Shown: positions 1-7,742, counted from the stretch's first letter. The stretch: 12,970 bases of DNA from Bacteroidota bacterium (GCA_008501835.1 QQUB01000109.1:1-12970), one strand, 5' to 3'. The notes: a model not told the origin generated them from the letters alone. A program made the numbers and translations.

Positions 1-522
1 GTGAAAGGTTTTGAATTCATTTTGGCTCTTCGACCAATTACATACCAGATGGATGTAAATCGGCTTGCTACGAAATTAGGCGAAGGAGATAAAAAAGGAC
101 TAAACAAGCTACTCCCCTATCCAACTTCCGATTCAAAATCAATCCATAATCGAAGCAAAAAGTCAGAGATTCGCTACTCCGGCTTCATTGCCCAGGAAGT
201 TGAAAATACCGCCAAATCACTAGGCTACGAATTCAGTGGAGTGGATGCTCCTCAAAATGAATACAGCTTCTATGGCTTGCGATACGCAACCTTCGTCGTA
301 CCCCTTGTCAAATCCGTCCAGGAACTCAATGAATTAAATGAAGACCTAACCAAACGTGTAGAAAACAACGAACAGACTATCAGCAGCCAATCAATACAAA
401 TCAATGCTTTAAAAGCTCAAAATGAAACTTTGCAGCAAGAGTTGAATGAACTTAAAGCATTGAAAACAGAAATAGAAACCATGAAAGCTTTGATAAACGA
501 TATCACATTGCAAAAGCAATAA
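1..522 (+). CDS. Tail-fibre-like protein with S74 intramolecular chaperone domain (C-terminal fragment, 5' end outside window)
   Basis: This is the 3' end of a longer gene. The first codon is GTG, but in this family the position is normally an internal valine or lysine just before the conserved GFEFILALRPITYQ segment (residues 3-16), so I treat it as partial. Residues 3-105 carry the marks of a Peptidase_S74 / endosialidase C-terminal chaperone domain: the LRPITYQ strand, then SGFIAQEVE at 60-68, then YGLRYATFVVPLVKSVQEL at 91-109. Known family members use this domain to fold and trimerise a beta-rich fibre upstream and often autocleave. Residues 103-165 form a leucine-rich heptad coiled coil (ELNELNEDLTKRV, LQQELNELKALKTEIETM), consistent with a trimeric tip. 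The upstream fibre part and any cleavage serine are not in view. In Bacteroidota such proteins are often chromosomal surface proteins rather than phage genes, and nothing phage-like follows here. Confidence 0.85.
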   Translation: MKGFEFILALRPITYQMDVNRLATKLGEGDKKGLNKLLPYPTSDSKSIHNRSKKSEIRYSGFIAQEVENTAKSLGYEFSGVDAPQNEYSFYGLRYATFVVPLVKSVQELNELNEDLTKRVENNEQTISSQSIQINALKAQNETLQQELNELKALKTEIETMKALINDITLQKQ

Positions 523-531
523 TGCGAATCC

Positions 532-566
532 GGTGTCGAAGGACATCAGCATTAACCTTCGACACC
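532..566 (+). terminator. Hairpin downstream of the S74 gene
   Basis: A perfect 11-bp inverted repeat, GGTGTCGAAGG (532-542) and CCTTCGACACC (556-566), separated by 13 nt, starts 9 bp after the TAA stop. Only short T runs follow (ACTTTCAACCTTT), so it is a plausible but not canonical intrinsic terminator. The rest of the gap to 798 shows no convincing gene; a 21-codon ATG ORF at 610-675 looks like chance. Confidence 0.6.
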
Positions 567-798
567 ACTTTCAACCTTTGCCGAAATTATGAGACTGTTG
601 GAGTAACCAATGAACAGTTTAACTGATAAACCAGAAAGCATCGGCACCCAATCTAAAGCGCCAACCAACATTTAACCTGCCTGATTGATAATATCTGCGC
701 TTTTTCCTTTCCACTGTAACACCCAGGAGACATGGCATTTCCAATATTGCCAGGCCTTAGATATGGGCTCTTATTTAATTAAATCAAATGTAAAAAAC

Positions 799-2262
799 AT
801 GAAAAAGTCAATTTTTATTACACTTTTCACCATTGGACTGCTTTATTATCAAGCTTGTGACCTAGGTCCTTGTTGCAACCATGACAGTCCTGCATGCCCC
901 TGCTTTGTCAGCAATACCAATCCCGGAGCATGGGATCCTTCCGGCACCTGGATACAAGATGTAGCCAATCAAACTTTGGGAACACGAGAATCTTGCGAAC
1001 CCAACGGCGGACAACCCTATTATCAAATGGTCTTGGGAATGAATAGTCCAGAACATGCCAACATTGCCGCTTGCCTGCTGGATAGATTTGATGAGGCTTT
1101 TGATTCTACCTGGGACAGGTCTCCATGGTGCTCCGAAGCCGTTTCCTATTGGCATCGTGAAGCCGAAATTCCCTACGAAACAGGCTATCGAAACAGCAAA
1201 TGGCACCTTGACTGGAATTTGATAGGCTCCAAATCTATCCGAAATTTTTATCAGGCAGAAGAAGAGACCGGAGGCCGTGGCCGATGGATTGACGTGGCCG
1301 AAATGACTCCTTATGATTTCCGGCCGGGGATTAATGCTCCGGTACCGGGTGCTTACATGAGAATCACCTACTACAATAACAGCGTGGACACCTTTGGTTC
1401 TCAAAATTCTCACAGCCTCATGGTAGATTCAATGACTGTTTACCAGGATATTACCGGAAGAGTTCACAGGGTAAGGGCCAGATTCCTTGAAGGCAACAGC
1501 GGTAACAGAGTAACCAACTCCCGTATTATTGATTCATTATTCGCTTTTACTCCCGGAGGTACCAGATTTTTCAGCAGCACCAGAAAAATTTACGGGTTTG
1601 GAATTGACCTCGATCAATATGGATATCCCATTTACGATCCCGGGCGAATTGATACTGTATTTGTCGATCCGCCGCTTGCACCAGTAACATGGCGAAGGGT
1701 TAACATTCGCAGATCCCACGAAGAGATCTACCATGCCTCAAAATTGAAAGAGTTAATCACCTATATCAAACTAATCAGTTCAGGTCCAAAGGTAACAGCA
1801 ACGGTAGGCAATTTTGTCGAAAAAGGCATCCCGGACGGCCACCATATCAATTGGATTATCCCTGTTAATTTGGTCAAACAAAGTCCAAGCCCGTTGGCCA
1901 TCAACTTTGATTTACTAGACGAGCATCCTATTCCTATTCGCGGTCTGACCCTGGATTGGAGTAATGCTTACGTTCCAACAGGCTACCATGTCTTCTGGGC
2001 AGGAAAAGACAAAAAATTCAGGGAAGCCAAAGTCCCGCAAATCACGCTGGACGGACTGAAATCTAGTCCCACCATGGGCATTCCTGTTCCCGTGAACTTT
2101 GGTAATGGTATGGAAAAGGTCAGGTATATAAAAATAGTCTTCCCCCAAAATGCTATTCGAAAGGATGCGGTGTTAAGTGGGATTCACTTCAAATACAACT
2201 GGGGACCTGATGATGATGCAGAGGAACATCCATTACCAAAGAAGAAAAAATTGAAACCATAA
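799..2262 (+). CDS. Cys-rich lipoprotein with possible CHAP-like domain and discoidin-like C-terminus
   Basis: The frame is open from a TTG at 685, but I place the start at the ATG at 799. From there the protein (487 aa) begins with MKKSIFITLFTIGLLYYQAC, a lipoprotein signal peptide with a loose lipobox and lipidated Cys20. A Cys-rich stretch follows (C25, C26, C33, C35, C66, C92). Residues 110-235 look like a CHAP/NlpC-type papain fold read by eye: WCSEAVSYWHREA with candidate nucleophile C111, PGAYMRITYY at 183-192, NSHSLMVDS with candidate His205, and LEGNSGNRV at 230-238, which matches the 'EGN-sN-V' strand of CHAP-like enzymes. Residues 315-470 look like a beta-sandwich of the F5/8 (discoidin) type: RGLTLDW, then YHVFWAGKDKKFREAKV, then VRYIKIVFPQ. 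The tail is Lys-rich (PKKKKLKP). It may act on peptidoglycan or protein and bind glycan, but no exact family is recognised. The next gene starts 52 bp downstream on the same strand, so co-transcription is likely. Confidence 0.6.
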   Translation: MKKSIFITLFTIGLLYYQACDLGPCCNHDSPACPCFVSNTNPGAWDPSGTWIQDVANQTLGTRESCEPNGGQPYYQMVLGMNSPEHANIAACLLDRFDEAFDSTWDRSPWCSEAVSYWHREAEIPYETGYRNSKWHLDWNLIGSKSIRNFYQAEEETGGRGRWIDVAEMTPYDFRPGINAPVPGAYMRITYYNNSVDTFGSQNSHSLMVDSMTVYQDITGRVHRVRARFLEGNSGNRVTNSRIIDSLFAFTPGGTRFFSSTRKIYGFGIDLDQYGYPIYDPGRIDTVFVDPPLAPVTWRRVNIRRSHEEIYHASKLKELITYIKLISSGPKVTATVGNFVEKGIPDGHHINWIIPVNLVKQSPSPLAINFDLLDEHPIPIRGLTLDWSNAYVPTGYHVFWAGKDKKFREAKVPQITLDGLKSSPTMGIPVPVNFGNGMEKVRYIKIVFPQNAIRKDAVLSGIHFKYNWGPDDDAEEHPLPKKKKLKP

Positions 2263-2314
2263 GAAAACAGCATTCATGAATTCGATCATTTTTTGATTCA
2301 CAACTTTTTTCTCT

Positions 2315-3445
2315 ATGAAAACCCTTAATCATATAAAAGAAGAAATAAAAATGGAGATGGCCAAAGGGATTGAAGCCTCCATTTCAAAAACAGAAGCATT
2401 GCTATCCACTGAATCTTCTCTGCACTCAGATTTGCTGCAAATAAAGGGAAGGTACGCGGATAGTCAGAGAAAATTCCAGATGGGGCTGATCCCATATGAA
2501 GCTACCTCTCTGGTCGCCAACCAGGTAAGGTACGCTCTGCTGACGGAAATCGTTGGCCGGCTGGAAATAGATGATTTCAAAGATCATTACAAACCTGAAG
2601 AAAAAATCCCTGACAAGCCAATTACTCAGCTGCCCTTCGATTTGAAGATCCCGCGGTTCAAAATGGATGTGCTCAGACTGGACAGGAGGAAAGCAGCCAG
2701 TTTGTTCCGGGCCAGGTTCGACTTATTAAAGGATATTCCGGTTCAGCATTATTTCATTTATGGCGACAGGCACCAACAACCCCGGAGCTTGGTAGAAAGA
2801 CTTGTTTTCGAAATGGAATCCAACGCAAGAACTTTACAATACGATGCGGAAGGAGACAAACATATCCGTATAGTGGAGCCCGAAACTGAAGGGAACCTTG
2901 CCGTAAGCAAACTAAGTTTTTGTGAATATTTCAGTGAACGATTTGGCACCACAGTGTCAACCCTGGCAGATATCCCCGTCTCTCCTTCAACTGAAGGGAA
3001 CGACCAATACGTGATCACGGTTTTCAAATTTCACATCAAGGAATGGAAAGATTATTCGAAAGCAATTTTTGAGTGGTTGCTTTCTACCTTTTGCAAAACT
3101 TCTGATGGTGCCTCAACAAAGTTTATATTCTTCCATGTGTTACAAAAAGATTCTTTCTCCGCAAGAGCAAAGGGCAGCCTTTTGCGCATCCTTGGCGGAA
3201 AACCTGGAAAACAGAAACGAGTTGAAACGATGCTGGAAGGATTCAAAAAACACCCCAACTGCACCGTTTTACCAGAGCTCAAACCTATCAGCATTCATGA
3301 TCTTACGAAATGGTTAGAGGAATTCATCAGCAATGAAACGGTCATCGACAAATTACTGAAAGACATTTCAGGCGGAAAGAAATTCAAGGATGCTCTGGAC
3401 ATGTCATTTGTAGAAAATCAACTGGTCAACATTTTGCACCAGTAA
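2315..3445 (+). CDS. EAD11-like adaptor domain fused to inactive STAND (iSTAND) domain
   Basis: The 376-aa soluble protein has no signal peptide or TM segment. The ATG at 2315 is chosen because MKTLNHIKEEIK is already the first helix of the N-terminal domain. Residues 1-85 form a charged helical bundle whose third helix pair (GRYADSQRKFQMGLIPYEA, then NQVRYALLTEIVGRLE) matches my recollection of effector-associated domain 11. Such domains mediate homotypic adaptor contacts in bacterial conflict systems. Residues 115-340 resemble the iSTAND domain. IPVQHYFIYGD (141-151) is a P-loop-type first strand, but GDRHQQPRSLVERL replaces the GxxxxGK[ST] Walker A. TKFIFFHVLQKD (268-279) sits where Walker B would be but lacks the paired acidic residues. 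LPELKPISIHDLTKWLEEF (319-337) is the STAND-like end. ATP hydrolysis is therefore unlikely, and a scaffold or sensor role is inferred. The gene lies between the lipoprotein gene and the large membrane protein gene. Confidence 0.7.
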   Translation: MKTLNHIKEEIKMEMAKGIEASISKTEALLSTESSLHSDLLQIKGRYADSQRKFQMGLIPYEATSLVANQVRYALLTEIVGRLEIDDFKDHYKPEEKIPDKPITQLPFDLKIPRFKMDVLRLDRRKAASLFRARFDLLKDIPVQHYFIYGDRHQQPRSLVERLVFEMESNARTLQYDAEGDKHIRIVEPETEGNLAVSKLSFCEYFSERFGTTVSTLADIPVSPSTEGNDQYVITVFKFHIKEWKDYSKAIFEWLLSTFCKTSDGASTKFIFFHVLQKDSFSARAKGSLLRILGGKPGKQKRVETMLEGFKKHPNCTVLPELKPISIHDLTKWLEEFISNETVIDKLLKDISGGKKFKDALDMSFVENQLVNILHQ

Positions 3446-3497
3446 CGAGCTATTAAAAGGACAAATTTAGTTTAAATCAAAACATCATATTCAATCA

Positions 3498-3574
3498 TGG
3501 AGGCACAGAGGGTTGTACCACAGAGTTTGGCAGAGAAAAACAAACTAATCTGCGGCTCTCTGCGGAATAACACT
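3498..3574. repeat. Degenerate CACAGAG / CTCTGCG dispersed-type repeat
   Basis: This lies within the 253-bp gap between the iSTAND gene and the 1190-aa gene. The left half repeats the motif GGCACAGAG, CCACAGAG, GGCAGAG (3502-3535). The right half carries CTGCGGCTCTCTGCGG (3550-3565), giving an imperfect inverted structure. It resembles a short non-coding repeat type that I recall as scattered through many environmental bacterial genomes (strings of CACAGAG facing CTCTGCG). It holds no ORF. The remaining AT-rich sequence up to 3698 presumably carries the promoter of the next gene, but no clear Bacteroidota -33/-7 pair (TTTG, TAnnTTTG) is seen. Confidence 0.5.
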
Positions 3575-3698
3575 ATCGTTTCACTTCAAATAAAATTTTG
3601 ATTTAAAGCAATTCTGTCCATATACTCTCTTGCATCGACTTTTAAGTGATAAAAAAACTTTGAGAGGTAAGACAAAAATTTAGGATCCACCAAAATGT

Positions 3699-6600
3699 AT
3701 GATTATGTCAAATTACGTTCCTAAAAACAGTACAAAACCTATAAGAACCGGGCAAAACAAATCTATCTATATCCTTGGGGCGATAGTAACCGTGCTTTTC
3801 ATTTTATGGGGCAGTCTGCTGCTCAGAGATATGGGGTATATCAAATTAGCAATTATCCTGACCCCTTTGTTATTATTACTTTTCAGGGAAGGATACAGGC
3901 GTAGCCGTAGAAACAAAATTCAAAGAACAAGATTCACTTCTGATCCTCCTTATGCCTGGAACATTCAGACCACAGCACCATTTGCTGAAAACATCCTCAA
4001 AAGCTCCCTGAATGAACAATTCACCGGTTTGGACGACATTAAAAACCCTCTTTTATTTTTGGTTGAAAAAAAATCGGAGGAAGATCACCAGGCTCATTTA
4101 TATGACCTTTTCATCGAATCATTGCTGGAAAAGGGAATTGATCATAAGCATTATTACCATTCCGGGGATTTGCAATTTTTCTGGAATGACAATCCTGCAG
4201 AAAAGATCAGTCTTGAGAAAATCCAGGAAAATTATGGCAACTATGCCCTTATTATTTGTGGAGATGCTCATCGTGCAGTAAACCCTTCAGCCGATGAATT
4301 GCAATGGTGGACTTTTCATTTTTATAACTGGAAACACCGATTCGTCCTGACTAATCGCTCAATGATTTATTGGGATTATCATGAAAATGTACTTTCATCC
4401 CTTTTTGCAGTTTTACCGTTCTCAAAATCCGGAATTGTTAGTCTGGGAAACCAGATAAAGGGAGATAAAACGCCCTTTCCTATCCCTCAGTTTACAGAAC
4501 CAAAAGATCAGGAGCTGGATCTTGAAGATATTTCGCCGGAAGATCTTGAAAATTACTTTGGAAAAGAAGTAACCCAATGGATCGCCTCCGTAGCTCTTTG
4601 TTCCCGGCTGGATTGGGATATGACCCTCAAAATTGGTCATCATCTCACCGATAAAAAACAACCTTTACTCACCCTCGATAACATCCAGGCGATCTCACGA
4701 TTGACCTGGTTCCGTCATGATGAAATTCCCGACAAGGAGAGGCAACAACTGGAACAATACCTGGATGCCAATACCCGCCAGTCCGTTCGACAAATTTTGG
4801 TCACTGCACTGGAAGAACATCCGGTTCCTGCACATTCTCATGCACACAACAATTACCGGATGGAATTGGCCGGCTTGAAAGGACTTATTCCCAACTTCGC
4901 TCAAAAAGGCATAAAAAATGAATTATACGAATTGAAATCTATTGGTTACCAGGAAGACCAATTGGTGACGAATTGGATTGATGATCAAAAGTGGTGGATT
5001 GACCGGTTGATCCCCAAATCACTGGAAAGAGTGGCCTATAATGAAGGCTTTTTCCTCCTGGGCAGAAGTTTTTGGTTTTTCATTCCGCTGTTATTGATTT
5101 TTGGAATTGGCGTTAGCATGGTCCCGGACCGGGATATTGCGTCAACACTGGGTTCCTTTTTATCATGGGAATCCTCTCAGGAAATAAACAACAGGGATAG
5201 TCTTATAAACGCCTGGAGTAATCCCGGAACCCAGGACCCGGACCCCGTGGATCCAATCATTGCCCCAGACCCTGATCCAATCATTGGAGGAACCGAACCG
5301 ATTACAGACACACCGGATCCAGTCATTGAACCACAATTTATCAGTGGCAACATTATGGATGTTGACAAGGACAAAATTCCCGACGGAAAGGTCTCCCTGT
5401 TATCACACCAAATTACAACCGGGTCTGATAATGACGGAACCTTTCAAATGGAATTGCCGATAGAATTTGAAGAAAATGATATGGTAAGCGTTTTAGTCAG
5501 TTCTAAAGGATATCACTCAAAAGAAGTCGACATTAGAGCCGGCAGACAAAATTATGATATTGTTTTAATCCCTAAAGAAATTGAGATCACCGTAGAGGAT
5601 GGCGATAAAAAAGACCGGCTGGAAAACGCATTAGTAATTTTTTCAGGTCAGGAAAAGGAAACCAACAGATATGGGAAGGTCGTAATGCAGATACCTCCAG
5701 ACCTGGATGAAGCAAGCATACTCAACATCCGGGCACACAGGGATGGATTTAATATGACCGGGGAAAACACACCTATTACGAAGTCAATTAAAATCTTAAT
5801 GTATAAGATACCACTGATCTCCATTTCAGGGAAAGTTCAGGACGAGGAGGGCAGACCTATTGACAATGTTATAGTACATTCAGATTTCGGCGAAAAACGA
5901 ACGGATAGCAGAGGTAGATTTTCTTTCAGTGTTCCCGAGAATAATTCTGCGTTTGAATCACATTTTGAACATCCTGATTATCTGGAAAAGTCCCAGAGAC
6001 TTTACAGCAACAGGCTGAATACTATTGAATTGGAAAGCAGAAATATTTCCCTCACCTTCCGTGGAAAAGTAATTGACCGATGTACCCAAAAACCACTTTA
6101 TTACGCACGGGTGAAGGTTCAAAATGTTGGAACCAGATTAACCAACAGGCAGGGAGAGTTCAGTTTTCAAGTCGAAGTCCCCAAAGCACAAAATACCAAC
6201 CTGGAGGTTGAGGTCACCAAAGACGAATACCATTTAAGAGAAAGGACCATAAGCAGATCCGCTATTGAAGAAGATCATAGATTTTCTCTAAGGTCACTTA
6301 CCTTCTTCGGTACCGTAGTGGATCAGGATGGAAACCTGCTTTCGGGAGCAACCATTAACTTGCCTGGAATAGGAAATCTAAGTTCTGGTAATGACGGAAA
6401 GTTTTCAGTTAATGTCCCAACGGATTACTCCTGCAGCAAAAGAATAAGTGTCTCCAAAGGCGGATACAAAAGCAGATCTATTCTATTCAAACCCGGAGAC
6501 CAGATTACCCTTGAAAGAGACATGGAACAACTGAGTTTAACCGGTATTGTTGAAGGAGATTGTGATGGCGATCCACTTCACAGAGTCAAAGTTAAATTGA

Positions 6601-7271
6601 GTGGAGTAGGAACCCGATATACAGATACGGATGGCCGTTTCAGATTTGAAATGGAGGTCCCAAAAGGAACCACCAGGGATTATGAATTAACTATTTCCAA
6701 AGATGACTTTTATTCCAAAACCCTCGAAATAAGGAGCAATAACCTCAACAGGTATCCCACAATCAAATTATCTCCTTCCAGAATTAAAGGAAAGGTTTTA
6801 GAAAAGAACGGTACTCCGGTTGTGGGGGCAAAAGTCAAAATAGGCAGTTATTCGGTTGACTCCGGAGATGGTGGCCATTTCAGTATTAGAGTCTCACAAA
6901 ATTATAATTGCCAATCCTACATCAAGGTTACCAAAAATGGTTTTGAAGATTATTATAAGGAATTTCTTCCAGGCCGCACCGTTCGCCTCAGCAGAATTGA
7001 TCCAAACCGCACCACGATTATTATAAAAGCAAAGAAAAAAATCAATAATAAATATGTTGACGCAGCAGGGGCTCAGTTTTTAATTGAAGGGGGATTATAC
7101 AGCGGCAATACCTCTTCCAATGGAGAGCGAAAAATCACCATTCAAAGAAGAATAGGTCAGGAAATCAGGATTTATTTCTTTGGTACAAATCAGTATAACG
7201 AACAGTTTAAAACAGTAGAATTAACAGGGCAAAATCAAGTGATTAAATTTTGGTTATCGACAATTGAATAG
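3699..7271 (+). CDS. Three-TM protein: cytosolic FGE-associated conflict-type module plus periplasmic carboxypeptidase-regulatory-like repeats
   Basis: This 1190-aa protein starts at ATG 3699 (a second in-frame ATG at 3705 is equally possible). TM1 is about 23-42, TM2 about 47-62 and TM3 about 456-474. Basic residues before TM1 and after TM2 (RRSRRNKIQRTR) place 63-455 in the cytosol and 475-1190 in the periplasm. Residues 115-250 (PLLFLVEKK, EDHQAHLYDLFIESLLEKGI, HYYHSGD, YALIICGDA, WKHRFVLTNR) and 285-345 (VTQWIASVALCSRLDWDMTL, LTLDNIQAISRLTWFRHDEIP) strongly resemble the region I recall in front of FGE-sulfatase domains in bacterial conflict-system proteins (YLVLIDR, RDHQARL, RYYFDGD, ELDWDLTL, LARLPWFRHG). 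No FGE domain is present. An Asp/Pro-rich linker (508-545) leads to about eight beta-sandwich units (547-624, 626-704, 707-778, 787-866, 867-945, 947-1026, 1028-1100, and a divergent 1104-1189), each with a carboxypeptidase-regulatory-like G-x-V-x(n)-G-A-x-V ... T-D-x-x-G-x-F pattern. Sensing or anchoring across the membrane is inferred; no catalytic site is seen. Confidence 0.72.
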   Translation: MIMSNYVPKNSTKPIRTGQNKSIYILGAIVTVLFILWGSLLLRDMGYIKLAIILTPLLLLLFREGYRRSRRNKIQRTRFTSDPPYAWNIQTTAPFAENILKSSLNEQFTGLDDIKNPLLFLVEKKSEEDHQAHLYDLFIESLLEKGIDHKHYYHSGDLQFFWNDNPAEKISLEKIQENYGNYALIICGDAHRAVNPSADELQWWTFHFYNWKHRFVLTNRSMIYWDYHENVLSSLFAVLPFSKSGIVSLGNQIKGDKTPFPIPQFTEPKDQELDLEDISPEDLENYFGKEVTQWIASVALCSRLDWDMTLKIGHHLTDKKQPLLTLDNIQAISRLTWFRHDEIPDKERQQLEQYLDANTRQSVRQILVTALEEHPVPAHSHAHNNYRMELAGLKGLIPNFAQKGIKNELYELKSIGYQEDQLVTNWIDDQKWWIDRLIPKSLERVAYNEGFFLLGRSFWFFIPLLLIFGIGVSMVPDRDIASTLGSFLSWESSQEINNRDSLINAWSNPGTQDPDPVDPIIAPDPDPIIGGTEPITDTPDPVIEPQFISGNIMDVDKDKIPDGKVSLLSHQITTGSDNDGTFQMELPIEFEENDMVSVLVSSKGYHSKEVDIRAGRQNYDIVLIPKEIEITVEDGDKKDRLENALVIFSGQEKETNRYGKVVMQIPPDLDEASILNIRAHRDGFNMTGENTPITKSIKILMYKIPLISISGKVQDEEGRPIDNVIVHSDFGEKRTDSRGRFSFSVPENNSAFESHFEHPDYLEKSQRLYSNRLNTIELESRNISLTFRGKVIDRCTQKPLYYARVKVQNVGTRLTNRQGEFSFQVEVPKAQNTNLEVEVTKDEYHLRERTISRSAIEEDHRFSLRSLTFFGTVVDQDGNLLSGATINLPGIGNLSSGNDGKFSVNVPTDYSCSKRISVSKGGYKSRSILFKPGDQITLERDMEQLSLTGIVEGDCDGDPLHRVKVKLSGVGTRYTDTDGRFRFEMEVPKGTTRDYELTISKDDFYSKTLEIRSNNLNRYPTIKLSPSRIKGKVLEKNGTPVVGAKVKIGSYSVDSGDGGHFSIRVSQNYNCQSYIKVTKNGFEDYYKEFLPGRTVRLSRIDPNRTTIIIKAKKKINNKYVDAAGAQFLIEGGLYSGNTSSNGERKITIQRRIGQEIRIYFFGTNQYNEQFKTVELTGQNQVIKFWLSTIE
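6057..6998 (+). repeat. Tandem duplication of a two-domain (A-B) unit inside the 1190-aa protein
   Basis: Within the periplasmic region, unit A (residues 787-866) followed by unit B (867-945) is repeated as A' (947-1026) and B' (1028-1100). A and A' share VGTRLTNRQGEFSFQVEVPK versus VGTRYTDTDGRFRFEMEVPK. B and B' share TDYSCSKRISVSKGGYKS versus QNYNCQSYIKVTKNGFED. Each unit has exactly one Cys: C795 and C912, then C955 and C1071. The duplication is old, because it is clear in protein but diverged in DNA. Confidence 0.7.
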
Positions 7272-7312
7272 GAGGCAATTTTCTTGCATCCACCCTAACC
7301 ATTAAGCAATTC

Positions 7313-7699
7313 ATGGCAATGAAAAAAAAGATGGAACAAAACCGCGAATATATCCTTGATTTTTTCTTTAACATCAGCGGAAAAGAAAAGACAAGAAGAC
7401 AGTTGTCTGCCTATATCATCGATCCTGTGTTAATCAATACTCTTTGCACTATTGAAGGGTATATGCCCCAATTTCAATTACTTCCAGACGAAATAATGGT
7501 GGAAAACAACCGCATCATTGTACAGGCCAGGGCAATAGGATTCCTTGCAGAAACAGGGAAACCAATTGCCATTCCTTTTGTCTTGGGATGCAGGATTGAA
7601 GGAAGTAAAATCATTAATCACTGGTTTCTAGCTGATGAGCTTTCACTCATGCAGCAAATCACACAATTGACCGGTCAAAATCACCAAAAAACCAAATGA
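7313..7699 (+). CDS. SnoaL-like / NTF2-fold protein
   Basis: This 128-aa cytosolic protein has the length and pattern of the SnoaL-like (polyketide-cyclase-like, NTF2-fold) family. It has an N-terminal helix, then LSAYIIDPVLINTLCTIEGYMPQFQLLPDEIMVENNRIIVQAR (31-73, conserved DP-LI and E-MV-E-n-r-I-V-A pattern). It continues with GFLAETGKPIAIPFVLGCRIEGSKIINHWFLADELSLMQQI (77-116, the R-ieGkI--hW---D---LmqQ ending). Members with this layout are often uncharacterised ligand-binding or cyclase-like proteins, and no substrate can be assigned. The start may be ATG 7313 or 7319. It lies 41 bp after the 1190-aa gene and just before convergent terminators, so it is probably the last gene of that transcript. 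The GGAGG at 7271-7275 is too far upstream to be its ribosome-binding site. Confidence 0.7.
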   Translation: MAMKKKMEQNREYILDFFFNISGKEKTRRQLSAYIIDPVLINTLCTIEGYMPQFQLLPDEIMVENNRIIVQARAIGFLAETGKPIAIPFVLGCRIEGSKIINHWFLADELSLMQQITQLTGQNHQKTK

Positions 7700-7742
7700 C
7701 ACTTTGAATTGGGCAAAAAATTACCCTCTTGTTAATCCCCAA

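Noticed and set aside
1..566. Prophage edge suggested by the tail-fibre-type S74 domain
   Set aside because: No other phage gene, integrase or attachment site is visible, and S74 domains are common on Bacteroidota surface proteins.
610..675. 21-codon ATG ORF after the S74 gene
   Set aside because: No recognisable motif, no ribosome-binding signal and a length expected by chance.
685..798. Upstream extension of the lipoprotein from a TTG codon
   Set aside because: The 38 added residues would bury a good lipoprotein signal peptide that begins exactly at the ATG at 799.
862..1413. 183-codon - strand frame opposite the lipoprotein gene
   Set aside because: The + strand frame has a lipoprotein signal and coherent beta-strand patterns; the antisense translation has none.
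5209..5334. Asp/Pro-rich stretch considered as a separate repeat or calcium-binding feature
   Set aside because: DPDPVDPIIAPDPDP is a simple spacer-like linker between TM3 and the first beta-sandwich unit; it does not match the D-x-D-x-D-G calcium loop.
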